From: Bradyrhizobium sp. AZCC 1610 | Lineage (GTDB): Bacteria > Pseudomonadota > Alphaproteobacteria > Rhizobiales > Xanthobacteraceae | Direction of reading: 5' to 3' | DNA length: 64,000 nucleotides | Assembly (NCBI RefSeq): GCF_036924515.1 | Contig: NZ_JAZHRR010000001.1 | Location: 4,497,001-4,561,000 of the forward strand | In this document: piece by piece, positions 1 through 7,780 of the stretch | Layout: each line of letters begins with the position of its first letter | Numbering within the stretch: the stretch's first letter is position 1 | Translations under genes and position numbers: made by a program | Notes under the pieces: model-generated | Database searches by the model: none | What the model was told of the DNA's origin: nothing | Seen by the model: only the letters and a program-made list of their open reading frames with translations

Positions 1-1
1 C

Positions 2-775
2 AAGGGCAAGCCCGGCAAGCCGAAATTCGTCCATATGGGCGCCAACCACCCCTATCCGAACGCGCCGAAGGCCGCCGGTGAAGCGATTGCCGCCGAGCTC
101 GGCTTCGAACTGCTGCCGCCGATCGTCTTCGCGTTGACGCCCGGCGATTACAGCGCGCAGTGCCTGACCCTGAAGAGCTCGGGCGCCAACTACGCCTATC
201 TCGGCAACACCGCCGGCTCGAACATCTCCGTACTCAACGCCTGCAAGGCGGCGGGCGTCGATGTGCAGTTCCTCGGCAACGTCTGGGGCATGGACGAGAA
301 CGCCGCCAAGGCCGCAGGTGCTGCCGCCGACGGCGTGGTGTTCCCGCTGCGCACCGCGGTAGCATGGGGCGGCAACGCTCCCGGCATGAAGACCTTCATG
401 GAAATCTCCAAGATGTCGGACGCGGCCGGTACCACCTACCGTCCCGTGCATTACCTCGCCGGCGTCTGCACCGCGCTCTACATGAAGGAAGCCGTCGAAT
501 GGGCAGCCAAGAACGGCGGCGCCACCGGCGAGAACGTCAAGAAGGGCTTCTATCAGAAAAAGGATTGGGTGCCCGCAGGAGGAGAAGGCGTCTGCAATCC
601 CTCGACCTTCACCGAGAAGGATCACCGCGGCACGCTCAAGGTCGATCTTTATCGCATGAAGGTTGCAGGCTCGACCGACGCCCCGCTCAACGATCTGATC
701 AAGAATGGCGGCATCAAGATGGAGAAGGTGAAGACGATCGACCTGCCGCGCAAGCCCGAGTGGCTCGGCTGGTGA
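2..775 (+). CDS. Branched-chain amino-acid-type ABC transporter substrate-binding protein (partial, C-terminal part)
   Basis: The frame is open from base 2, so the gene begins before the window and its signal peptide is not seen. About 257 residues remain and end in PRKPEWLGW. The sequence fits the C-terminal two thirds of a periplasmic binding protein of the LivK/Peripla_BP_6 type: alternating beta/alpha segments, a conserved GxxxGxD-like stretch near VWGMDENA, and a Lys-rich end. It is followed on the same strand by a LivF-type ATPase, which supports assignment to a HAAT uptake system. The true substrate cannot be read from sequence; in rhizobia such systems also carry aromatic acids and other short-chain acids, and the PaaK-like gene nearby hints at that. 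The family is fairly sure, the ligand unknown. Confidence 0.85.
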   Translation, partial: KGKPGKPKFVHMGANHPYPNAPKAAGEAIAAELGFELLPPIVFALTPGDYSAQCLTLKSSGANYAYLGNTAGSNISVLNACKAAGVDVQFLGNVWGMDENAAKAAGAAADGVVFPLRTAVAWGGNAPGMKTFMEISKMSDAAGTTYRPVHYLAGVCTALYMKEAVEWAAKNGGATGENVKKGFYQKKDWVPAGGEGVCNPSTFTEKDHRGTLKVDLYRMKVAGSTDAPLNDLIKNGGIKMEKVKTIDLPRKPEWLGW

Positions 776-812
776 TTTCCCGGGTCGCCTCCGGGCGACC
801 CCAACACTCCGT

Positions 813-930
813 CGTCATCCCCGCGAAAGCGGGATCCAGTACGCCGCAGCGTTTCGGTCGATTGCAGGCGCCGCTGGAATACTGGATCACCCGCTCCAGT
901 GCGCAATTGCGCACAAGGCGGGTGATGACG
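813..930. repeat. Palindromic intergenic repeat (Bradyrhizobium-type)
   Basis: The ends form an imperfect inverted repeat (CGTCATCCCCGC at 813 against GCGGGTGATGACG ending at 930). Internally there are GGATCCAGTA and TACTGGATC arms. The sequence resembles a dispersed palindromic repeat that I recall from Bradyrhizobium and Rhodopseudomonas intergenic regions. It sits between the binding-protein gene and livF, so it may be transcribed as a hairpin and tune the relative expression of the two genes. Confidence 0.7.
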
Positions 931-947
931 GCAAGAGGTGATCAGAC

Positions 948-1784
948 ATGACTGAAGCAACTCAAATGGATCGCGCACCGGCGGCGCAAGCCGCCGCCCC
1001 ACTCCTCAGCGTCCACAACATCGAAGTGGTCTACGACAAGGTCATCCTGGTGCTGCGCGGCCTGAGCCTCGAGGTGCCGAAGGGCGCGATCGTGGCGCTG
1101 CTTGGCGCCAACGGCGCCGGCAAGTCGACGACGCTGAAGGCGATCTCGGGCCTGCTCAAGACCGAGGACGGCGAAGTCATCCGCGGCGAAATCGTCTTCG
1201 ACGGCGAGCGCATCGACGGCATCGACCCCGACAAGATCGTCCGCCGCGGCATCTTTCAGGTGATGGAAGGCCGCCGCATCATTTCCGACATGACGTCGAT
1301 CGAGAATTTGAAGCTCGGCGCCTTCACCCGCACCGACAACGAGGTCGGCAACGACATCGACATGGTCTTCAGATATTTCCCGCGGCTGAAGGAGCGCACC
1401 GGGCTCGCCGGCTATCTCTCCGGCGGCGAGCAGCAGATGCTGGCGATCGGCCGCGCGCTGATGGCGCGGCCCAAGATGATCCTGATGGACGAGCCGTCGA
1501 TGGGCCTGTCCCCGCTGTTGGTCAAGGAGGTGTTCGGGATCATCAAGGCAATCAACCGCGACCTCGGCGTCACCATCCTCCTGGTGGAGCAGAACGCGCG
1601 CGCGGCGCTGTCGGTCGCGAGCCACGGCTACATCATGGAACAGGGCAAGGTGGTGCTCGACGGCACGGCCGACGAATTGCGCGACAACGAGGACGTCAAG
1701 GAATTCTACCTCGGTGGCGCCGGCGACCAGCGTAGGAGCTTCAAGAACCTGAAAAGCTTCAAGCGGCGAAAGCGGTGGCTGTGA
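948..1784 (+). CDS. livF: Branched-chain amino-acid-type ABC transporter ATP-binding protein (LivF family)
   Basis: This is a 278-residue cytoplasmic ATPase. Walker A (GANGAGKST) is at residues 53-61, the signature LSGGEQ at about 157-162, and Walker B with MDEP at about 177-183. LivF-type proteins usually end near residue 235-260; this one has a basic tail (KSFKRRKRWL). The ATG at 948 is preceded by an AAGAGGTGA ribosome site. It lies downstream of the binding protein on the same strand, with a palindromic repeat between them. It would power uptake of the ligand bound by the upstream protein. The permeases and LivG are expected upstream of the window. The symbol denotes family, not proven amino-acid specificity. 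Confidence 0.92.
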   Translation: MTEATQMDRAPAAQAAAPLLSVHNIEVVYDKVILVLRGLSLEVPKGAIVALLGANGAGKSTTLKAISGLLKTEDGEVIRGEIVFDGERIDGIDPDKIVRRGIFQVMEGRRIISDMTSIENLKLGAFTRTDNEVGNDIDMVFRYFPRLKERTGLAGYLSGGEQQMLAIGRALMARPKMILMDEPSMGLSPLLVKEVFGIIKAINRDLGVTILLVEQNARAALSVASHGYIMEQGKVVLDGTADELRDNEDVKEFYLGGAGDQRRSFKNLKSFKRRKRWL

Positions 1785-1790
1785 ACCATA

Positions 1791-1858
1791 GCGTTTCGAG
1801 CGAAGTGGAGACCGGTTCGCGTGAAGAAAACGCGTCAAAACAAAAGAATCAGATGCTC
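1791..1858. repeat. Short dispersed intergenic repeat
   Basis: The stretch starting GCGTTTCGAGCGAAGTGGAG and continuing through GAAGAAAACGCGTCAAAAC resembles a dispersed repeat that I recall from Bradyrhizobiaceae intergenic regions. The two ends contain imperfectly complementary GCGTTT and AAACGC blocks. It lies between the convergent livF and AGE-epimerase genes. This is recognition from memory, not a search result. Confidence 0.5.
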
Positions 1859-3017
1859 ACTCGAGCACCTGCTCCGCTTCCGCAACCGCGCAAAGAACAT
1901 GATAAAACGAAGATGCAGGGATGGTGGCGACCAGCGAGTTGCCGTCGCGATCGAATTGGTCGTACCAGCCGCCCGCCACGGGATGGCTGAGATAATGCCG
2001 TTCGAGCCGCGCCAACGCCGCGCGCGCTTCATCCGCAGCCCCCGCCTCGCCCGACTCAGCCTGCGCGATCCACGCCTTGGCGATTTCGGTCTGCGGCCAC
2101 AGCCGGCGCGTATGCCGTTTGATGTTGCCGCCTGCGCCGCCCTCGTCGATCAGGCAGCCGGTGGCCTCGTCGCGATAGCGCAGCGCCGACGCCAGCAGTT
2201 CGCCGCGGTAGCGCCCGGTCGGGCAGCCGGTGATGCGTTCAAAGCCCTTCAGCAGCCAAGCCCATTCCGCCTGGTGTCCAGGTTCCACGCTGACGGGCTC
2301 GATCTTCGAAAAATCTTCCTCAAAGTACTCGCCAAGCACCTGCCGCTGCTTGTCGTAGAGATTGGCAAGGAACAGCGCGAAGAAGTCACCGGACCTGTTC
2401 TGGAACACCGTGTCATGCGTCGCGTCGAACGCCGCGATCATCGCTTCGAACAGATGCATCTGCGGATTCTGCCGCCGCGGCAGCGACACCGGCAATCCTT
2501 CGTGAACCCCGCCGTGCGGCGAGCGCAACTGGGTGTCGATGAAATGGCACAGCGCATCGATCTCGGCGCGTATCTGCGCGTCGCGATCGAGCCCGTAGAC
2601 GGTGGCCAGCGCCAGCAGCACGAAGGCGTGGTCGTAGGAATCGCGCAGCGGATCCAGCACCGTGCCATCAGGCGTCAATGTGTGGACGAAGCCGGGTTTG
2701 CCGTCGGGGGCTTTCGCCTTGCTCAAGAGGTGCTCCAGCCCCTTCAGCGCGATCGTGCGGCCGTCGGGATACCAGCCCATCTGCGCCGCCTTGGCGTAGC
2801 AATAGATCTGGCGCGCCTGCACGAAAACCCGCCGCGGCGCCGAGGCATCGGCACGGCCGTCGGAATCGAGCCGGTCAACGAAGCCACCCGCCTTGTGGTC
2901 CCAGCCTTCGGTCGACCACAGCGGCAGGCAGTGGTCGATCATGCGAAGCTTCAGCTTGGCGACGATGTCGGCCGAAACGCCAGCATCTGCCGCCGCAGCG
3001 GGGTGTCCTTCAGCCAT
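1857..3017 (-). CDS. AGE-family (N-acylglucosamine 2-epimerase-like) sugar epimerase/isomerase
   Basis: The protein has 386 residues, typical for the AGE family, an (alpha/alpha)6 barrel whose members epimerise GlcNAc/ManNAc or isomerise mannose, mannose-6-phosphate or similar aldoses. Family landmarks seen are RQIYCYAKAA near residue 95, YDHAF near 165, MHLFEA near 225, EPGHQAEWAWLL near 270 and RLWPQTEIAKAW near 335, carrying the His/Glu/Arg residues that line the active site in this family. It is convergent with livF and divergent from the PaaK-like gene. Rhizobial relatives are often annotated as mannose-6-phosphate isomerase-like. Substrate is not assigned; a link to the GDP-mannose-using gmd/fcl 5 kb away is only a guess. 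Confidence 0.88.
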   Translation of the reverse strand: MAEGHPAAAADAGVSADIVAKLKLRMIDHCLPLWSTEGWDHKAGGFVDRLDSDGRADASAPRRVFVQARQIYCYAKAAQMGWYPDGRTIALKGLEHLLSKAKAPDGKPGFVHTLTPDGTVLDPLRDSYDHAFVLLALATVYGLDRDAQIRAEIDALCHFIDTQLRSPHGGVHEGLPVSLPRRQNPQMHLFEAMIAAFDATHDTVFQNRSGDFFALFLANLYDKQRQVLGEYFEEDFSKIEPVSVEPGHQAEWAWLLKGFERITGCPTGRYRGELLASALRYRDEATGCLIDEGGAGGNIKRHTRRLWPQTEIAKAWIAQAESGEAGAADEARAALARLERHYLSHPVAGGWYDQFDRDGNSLVATIPASSFYHVLCAVAEAEQVLE

Positions 3018-3109
3018 TGCGTCCCCTGGAACATCAACAAAACCGGTAGCCGCCGTCTGATACCACGTCAGAGGCGGCGCGCAATCGACCCTAACTTGGG
3101 GAATTCGTC

Positions 3110-4336
3110 ATGACGGACCATTACGACGCGCTCGAGACGCGCGAGCCGGCCAAACGCGAGGCGGAGTTGTTGTCCCGGCTGCCGGACGTCCTGCGCAAGG
3201 CACTGGCCGCGCCGGCCTATGCCGAGCGCCTGAAGGGCGTCGACCCCGCTGCTATAACCAGCCGCGCCGCGCTGGCGCGCCTGCCGGTGCTCCGCAAGTC
3301 GGAACTCCCAGCCCTGCACAAGGCTGCGCCTCCCTTCGGCGGTTTCGTGGCCGGGCCTTTGGGGTCGTTCGGGCGGCTGTTCACCTCGCCGGGGCCGATC
3401 TTCGAGCCCGAGCCCGTTCACGCCGACCCCTGGCGCGGCGCGCGGGCGTTGTTTGCGGCGGGTTTCCGGCCCGGCGACGTGGTGCTCAACACCTTCAGCT
3501 ACCATCTGACGCCCGGCGGCTTCATCTTCGACGCTTCGGCGCGGGCGCTGGGCTGTGCGGTGATTCCGGCCGGCCCCGGCAATACCGAGCAGCAGTTCGA
3601 ACTGATCGAGGCCTATCAGCCGATCGGCTATAGCGGCACGCCGGACTTCCTCAAGATTCTGCTCGACGCCGCCGCAAGTGCGGGGCGCGACGTTTCCTCG
3701 ATCAAGCGCGCGATGGTATCAGGCGCGGCGTTTCCGAAATCGCTGCAGGACGAGGTGAAGTCGCGCGGCATCGATGCCTATCAGGCATTCGGCACCGCCG
3801 ACCTCGGCCTGATCGCCTTCGAGACGCCGGCGCGCGATGGCATGGTCGTCAACGAGGACCTGATCATGGAAATCGTACGTCCCGGCACCGGTGACCCCGT
3901 AGCGCCCGGCGACGTCGGCGAGATCGTCGTCACTTCGCTCGATCCGCAGCATCCCTGGATCCGCCTCGCGCTCGGCGACCTCACGGCGGCGTTGCCGGGC
4001 GCAAGCCCGTGCGGACGAACCAACATGCGCATCAAGGGCTGGATGGGCCGCGCCGACCAGACCACCAAGGTCAAGGGCATGTTCGTGCGCCCCGAGCAGA
4101 TCGCCGAGATCGGCAAGCGCCATCCCGAACTCGGACGACTGCGCCTCGTGGTTACGCGTTCCGGCGAAAGCGATCTGATGACGCTGAAGGCGGAAACGGC
4201 GGCGCCCGGCGAGACGCTCAAGGAGGAACTAGCCGCGAGCCTGCGCGCGGTGACGAAACTCGGCGGCAATGTGGAACTGGTCGGCGCTGGCGCGCTGCCG
4301 AATGACGGCAAGGTGGTATCCGACGAGCGCAACTAG
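3110..4336 (+). CDS. PaaK-like adenylate-forming enzyme (phenylacetate-CoA ligase family)
   Basis: This is a 408-residue ANL-superfamily protein, close in length to phenylacetate-CoA ligases (about 430). The central part has the acyl-adenylate motif region AFGTADLGLIAFE near residues 226-238. A C-terminal AMP-binding lid follows (GRADQTTKVKGMFVRPEQI near 320-338), with the hinge and lid features of PaaK. The usual Ser/Thr/Gly-rich P-loop of PaaK is replaced here by LFTSPGPIFEPE near residue 87-98, so the nucleotide loop is not canonical. It is divergent from the AGE gene, 92 bp away. CoA-ligase activity on an aromatic or organic acid fits the adjacent ABC uptake genes but is not proven. ATG at 3110 is preceded by a weak GGGGA. 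Confidence 0.82.
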   Translation: MTDHYDALETREPAKREAELLSRLPDVLRKALAAPAYAERLKGVDPAAITSRAALARLPVLRKSELPALHKAAPPFGGFVAGPLGSFGRLFTSPGPIFEPEPVHADPWRGARALFAAGFRPGDVVLNTFSYHLTPGGFIFDASARALGCAVIPAGPGNTEQQFELIEAYQPIGYSGTPDFLKILLDAAASAGRDVSSIKRAMVSGAAFPKSLQDEVKSRGIDAYQAFGTADLGLIAFETPARDGMVVNEDLIMEIVRPGTGDPVAPGDVGEIVVTSLDPQHPWIRLALGDLTAALPGASPCGRTNMRIKGWMGRADQTTKVKGMFVRPEQIAEIGKRHPELGRLRLVVTRSGESDLMTLKAETAAPGETLKEELAASLRAVTKLGGNVELVGAGALPNDGKVVSDERN

Positions 4337-4342
4337 CCCCGC

Positions 4343-4654
4343 TTGCTTGGTGCTCGGCTTTGGGTTCGTTCTGCCAAATCCCTCTTCACTAACTCGAATG
4401 CGTACGTCGGAATTGCTCTCCTGCCGAAAGAGCCGGTGCGTAAGCGAAGCAAGCTCCACCTATCTTTCGTACGAGGACAGCCTTGCCTGATCTGCCAACA
4501 AACCCCGTCTGATCCACACCACCTAAAATTCGCTCAACCGAGAGCATTAGGACGCAAGGTCAGCGATGAGTTCACAGTGCCACTCTGTCGCACCCACCAC
4601 TGCAATCATCTTGCTCAAGCTGGTGTGAACACAAGCGGTCGCAATGCGGACTAA
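4343..4654 (+). pseudogene. Fragment of a zinc-binding HNH/DUF968-like protein
   Basis: The open frame encodes CLICQQ, PHHLKFAQPRALGRKVSDEF and VPLCRTHH, i.e. a C-x2-C ... H-H ... C-x2-HH arrangement typical of small HNH-like proteins that I recall as recurrent in Bradyrhizobium. In those relatives the CRTHH motif is followed by a further His/Trp-rich helix and about 40 more residues. Here the frame runs into CNHLAQAGVNTSGRNAD and stops, so the C-terminus looks lost. The segment upstream of about 4430 does not look like family sequence. It abuts the stop of the PaaK-like gene and marks the start of a lower-GC patch, consistent with an old insertion or deletion junction. Confidence 0.6.
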
Positions 4655-4786
4655 GGACCCATTCCACAGTCATGTCCATGAGGCGGGAACTCGTGGTTAA
4701 ACCCTCGGTTGCCCTCGGGTGATTCGTACGGCTATACTGAGGCGAGTAAATCATTCAATTGACCTCAAGAGCCTTGTGCGCAGGAT

Positions 4787-5785
4787 ATGCAGCGGGAAAT
4801 TCAGCGGAAGGTGGATATCCCAGTGATGATTTCACGAGCGAGGCCGGCTCACGGCCCGGTCGACGCGCAAATGCGTTCCGCCGCGTCCGGCTCACACAAT
4901 AGCACCAACAAGGAAAAACCCAGGGTGCTTGTGACGGGCGCCGACGGGTTCGTCGGGCGACACTTGGTTCCCTTCCTTGCCACGCGGGGATACAGGGTGA
5001 TTGCCGCATCGAGAGCGACAGCCACTTTCGAGAATCCGAACGTCACCGCAGTTCCGTTGCCGGATCTCTCGAAGCTGTTCGATTGGTGCCCCGTTCTAGA
5101 CCAATGCGACACTGTGGTTCATCTTGCGGGCATCGCTCACAAGTACGCCGGTGACGCCCTTTACGATCGCATCAACCATCGCGCGACATCGGCGCTAGCG
5201 CGCGCCATATCTCGCGGCGCGACGAAACATTTGGTATTCATTTCGTCCATCGCCGCCCAGTCCGGTGCTTACGCGGATCATGACCTGACTGAGGATGATT
5301 TTCCGACACCAAGCAATGCGTATGGACGATCCAAATTTGCCGGCGAACAGGCCATTCGCGCAGCCGGCATTTCCTTTACCATCTTGCGACCGGTCGTAAT
5401 TTATGGCGAAGGTGAGAAAGGAAATTTCGCTATCGTCCATCGGCTTTCGCGGCTGCCGGTCCCGCTACCATTCGGAGCGCTAACGGCACAACGGTCCATA
5501 TTGTCGATTCAGAATTTCAACTTGGCGGTCGAGACCGCCTTGAGCAACCCCCGCGCTCGGGGAGAGACCTTTATCGTATCGGACCCGAAACTGGTCACGG
5601 TCGCAGATCTCATCGCGCGTCACCGCGCCGGTCTCGGCAGATCACCCGGCTTGATCCCCTTCCCCGAAAGCTGGATCAAGGCGTGCCTGAAGGCGACGGG
5701 CCAAATTTCGACCTGGGACCGGATTGGTCGGCCACTGGTAGCTCCGCCAACGAAGCTACTTGCGATCGGCTGGGAACCATCTTGA
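4787..5785 (+). CDS. NAD-dependent epimerase/dehydratase (extended SDR), C-terminally short
   Basis: This is a 332-residue extended short-chain dehydrogenase. The Rossmann motif TGADGFVG is at residues 50-57, a Ser-containing FISSIAA near 155, and the catalytic YGRSK near 178. It resembles UDP-GlcNAc/UDP-glucose 4-epimerase-type enzymes that sit beside WbpL-like initiating transferases. The 43 residues before the Rossmann fold are unusual. ATG at 4871 (residue 29) would give a more normal start, so the true start is uncertain. The protein stops at LLAIGWEPS, where relatives continue for roughly 20-30 residues, so it may be truncated and non-functional. Base composition is lower in GC than the flanks, suggesting horizontal acquisition. 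Confidence 0.7.
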   Translation: MQREIQRKVDIPVMISRARPAHGPVDAQMRSAASGSHNSTNKEKPRVLVTGADGFVGRHLVPFLATRGYRVIAASRATATFENPNVTAVPLPDLSKLFDWCPVLDQCDTVVHLAGIAHKYAGDALYDRINHRATSALARAISRGATKHLVFISSIAAQSGAYADHDLTEDDFPTPSNAYGRSKFAGEQAIRAAGISFTILRPVVIYGEGEKGNFAIVHRLSRLPVPLPFGALTAQRSILSIQNFNLAVETALSNPRARGETFIVSDPKLVTVADLIARHRAGLGRSPGLIPFPESWIKACLKATGQISTWDRIGRPLVAPPTKLLAIGWEPS

Positions 5786-6158
5786 GCGAATAGCGTTCGT
5801 GATTGCCAATACCTTGGCACCGGACACGGGCGAGCCCGGTTTCATTTTTCGCAGAATTCGCAGATAACAGGATCTTTCGCAGCATGGTAAGATCCTGAAG
5901 CATTCCTGCCCTCGCAGCCACGCAACAAGACATGCTGCATCGGCAGATCGCGCGGAAGCGTAGAGCCCTGTCGAACGGCGTGGCGCCTTCGATCGTCTCG
6001 CTTACAGACGTACAACGATTGGATCGGCGAGCCTCGATTGGTATTGGCGATCAGATCGCTTGAAAAATCCCTACGATCCGACATCCCTGTATACGGCTAA
6101 CAGTTTCGCGGCTGGAGCAGTCTTGGCATGATAGTACTCCCCGCGTTAAGACAGTGAG
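5786..6158. other. Intergenic stretch without a recognisable gene
   Basis: 373 bases between the short SDR gene and the GmhB-like gene. Reading all frames gives only short ORFs with no family signal. No tRNA-like fold or strong terminator was seen. It may hold the eroded 3-prime end of the SDR gene or of a following gene. Confidence 0.4.
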
Positions 6159-6656
6159 ATGAAGAGGCCAGCAATTTTCTTTGACCGGGACGGCGTGCTG
6201 AACGAAGATTGCGGCTACGTCTTCGAAATCAGCAAGCTAAAGTGGATAGATGGCGCACGCGCAGCGGTGAAGCTCGCCAATGATGCTGGATATTTTGTAT
6301 TCGTGATTACGAACCAATCTGGCGTAGCCAGAGGCTTCTACGAGGAAAGCCATGTTGAAGCGATACATGCGTGGATGGCGCACGATTTAGCTAAGATTGG
6401 AGCTCACATAGATGCCTTCGAGTACTGCCCTTATCATCCCCAAGCGCCAATAGAACGGTATCGTCAAGTAAGCAATCGGCGCAAGCCCGCACCGGGTATG
6501 ATCAACGATCTCTTGGACCGGTTTCCAGTGGACGTCAGTCGAAGCAGTCTCGTAGGAGATAAGCTCACTGATTTAGAGGCCGCACGAGCAGCAGGGATAA
6601 AAGGATATTTGTTTCGGGGTGATAACCTCGAACATTTCTTGAAGTCAATCTTGTAA
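6159..6656 (+). CDS. HAD-IIIA phosphatase, GmhB-like (D,D-heptose 1,7-bisphosphate phosphatase family)
   Basis: The 165-residue protein begins with the HAD nucleophile motif FFDRDGVLNED (Asp9 and Asp11). Motif II is VITNQSGVARG near residue 50, motif III is the Lys of RRKPAPGM near 109, and motif IV is VGDKLTDLEAA near 132. This order is that of GmhB, which removes a phosphate in ADP/GDP-heptose synthesis. GmhB normally binds zinc through C-x-H ... C-x-C. Here the first half is kept (CPYH) but the second half reads VSNRRKP, so both second-half cysteines are gone. It could therefore be a divergent GmhB or a related sugar phosphatase. It stands alone in lower-GC DNA, so heptose pathway partners are not visible. 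Confidence 0.8.
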   Translation: MKRPAIFFDRDGVLNEDCGYVFEISKLKWIDGARAAVKLANDAGYFVFVITNQSGVARGFYEESHVEAIHAWMAHDLAKIGAHIDAFEYCPYHPQAPIERYRQVSNRRKPAPGMINDLLDRFPVDVSRSSLVGDKLTDLEAARAAGIKGYLFRGDNLEHFLKSIL

Positions 6657-7039
6657 TCATACGCGGGACCAAATTTCTTCCAGCGGCAATTGATGCACGA
6701 TGCTAATGTGGCTTTTCAAATTTCGGTGATCTGACTATCCAATAGGTTTTCTACCATTTATCACAGGATCAGTATTATCGCTTGAAGACCAACACATCGT
6801 CGTCCGGTACTTCTCGATGTAAAAAAGCGGCCTTGACTTAAATTGCTACATCCGAGATTGCTGCTGTGCCGATCCAAGACATGCGCCATTCTCGTAAAGT
6901 TGATTGTAGAGCGAACCTCGTGATCGGAAACTCAGGTGCCTAATCGTCCAACTCCTCGATTTCGGTCTTATGTCGGCCAAGTGATAGAAAATCCATACTA
7001 CCCGTAGTAGTTGCACAAGCTCACGGTGGAATACCGCCC
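6657..7039. other. Lower-GC intergenic stretch, nothing recognised
   Basis: 383 bases with visibly lower GC than the rest of the window. No ORF with family character, no repeat and no RNA fold was recognised. It probably carries the promoter of the small membrane-anchored gene starting at 7040. Confidence 0.4.
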
Positions 7040-7462
7040 GTGCAAGTCAGTCGAAAACTGAAATGCGCATTAGCGATAGCCGGCATCACCAGCTATTTCG
7101 CGCTCGCCTCTTATTTCAAGTATTCCTATCCCCCTTCCTCAGGAAAAGAGATTGTCCTTCGCGGCTTCGAGCGATTGGGAGACTCGCACCATGCTGTGGT
7201 CGCACATAGTTGGGTTCCTAAAAGCGCGCGATTGGGCGAAGCCGATTCCGAGGACGACAACCAGCGCTCGTCCGTAATGATATACGAAGACGACAAGCCC
7301 CTCGGTCCGCCTCACAGCTCACACGCAGACATTATAAAGCTTGGAAGGGGCCGTTTCTCACATTGGCGAGGCCAGGGTTTCGTATTTTCGTCAAGCGACA
7401 ATAGTAACCCAGCGACGAATGGCCGTTCATACCGAGCCGTCCTGCCACATCAGCAGCCATAG
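7040..7462 (+). CDS. Hypothetical membrane-anchored protein with a C-terminal GRFSHW/SDNSNP...NGR motif
   Basis: The ORF encodes 140 residues. The start codon is GTG; no strong ribosome site is seen. Residues about 9-25 (hydrophobic, LAIAGITSYFALASYF) form one membrane segment or signal anchor. The C-terminal 60 residues contain EDDKPLGPPHSSH, GRGRFSHW and SSSDNSNPATNGRSY. From memory this combination recurs as a small domain in proteobacterial proteins of glycan loci, sometimes fused to methyltransferases, and its function is unknown to me. A GC-rich hairpin lies 17 bases after the stop, supporting a real transcription unit. It could be a free-standing version of a carbohydrate-associated domain. 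No function is assigned. Confidence 0.6.
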   Translation: MQVSRKLKCALAIAGITSYFALASYFKYSYPPSSGKEIVLRGFERLGDSHHAVVAHSWVPKSARLGEADSEDDNQRSSVMIYEDDKPLGPPHSSHADIIKLGRGRFSHWRGQGFVFSSSDNSNPATNGRSYRAVLPHQQP

Positions 7463-7478
7463 TATTGCTTTTCTAACT

Positions 7479-7504
7479 GGCCCGCCGGTTCACGCTGGCG
7501 GGCC
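7479..7504 (+). terminator. Hairpin after the 140-residue gene
   Basis: GGCCCGCC at 7479-7486 pairs perfectly with GGCGGGCC at 7497-7504 around a 10-base loop. There is no clear T-run after it, so intrinsic termination is possible but not certain. Confidence 0.45.
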
Positions 7505-7780
7505 CAAGCCTTGCCAGGAGGCGAGGCTCGGACGTGACTTGGTTCGCGCTCGACTTCCTTAGGCAGGCCATGCGGAGAATCGGTGCTTGAGTAGCACGGA
7601 TTGAAGTGATTTGGCTTGACTAGGCGCTTTTGACCGAATGTTGTGACGAATTTCTTGAACTGAATTCGTCCAACGAGTATGGCTTCAATTCGATGACGAT
7701 ACTGCGCAGCTAATAATCGCTAGTTTCGCGTTGCGCGCCTATGGTACGTCGGATCCGAAATTCTTGAACAGGTTGAAGGC
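7505..7780. other. Upstream region of gmd
   Basis: 276 bases with no gene. It presumably holds the promoter of the gmd-fcl-GT4 operon. TTGACT (7616) and TTGTGA (7641)-like hexamers are present but no convincing -10 partner was settled on. GC content rises again at the start of gmd. Confidence 0.35.

Noticed and set aside
942..1838. 298-residue ORF antisense to livF
   Set aside because: It is a mirror of a strongly conserved ABC ATPase in high-GC DNA and encodes no recognisable family.
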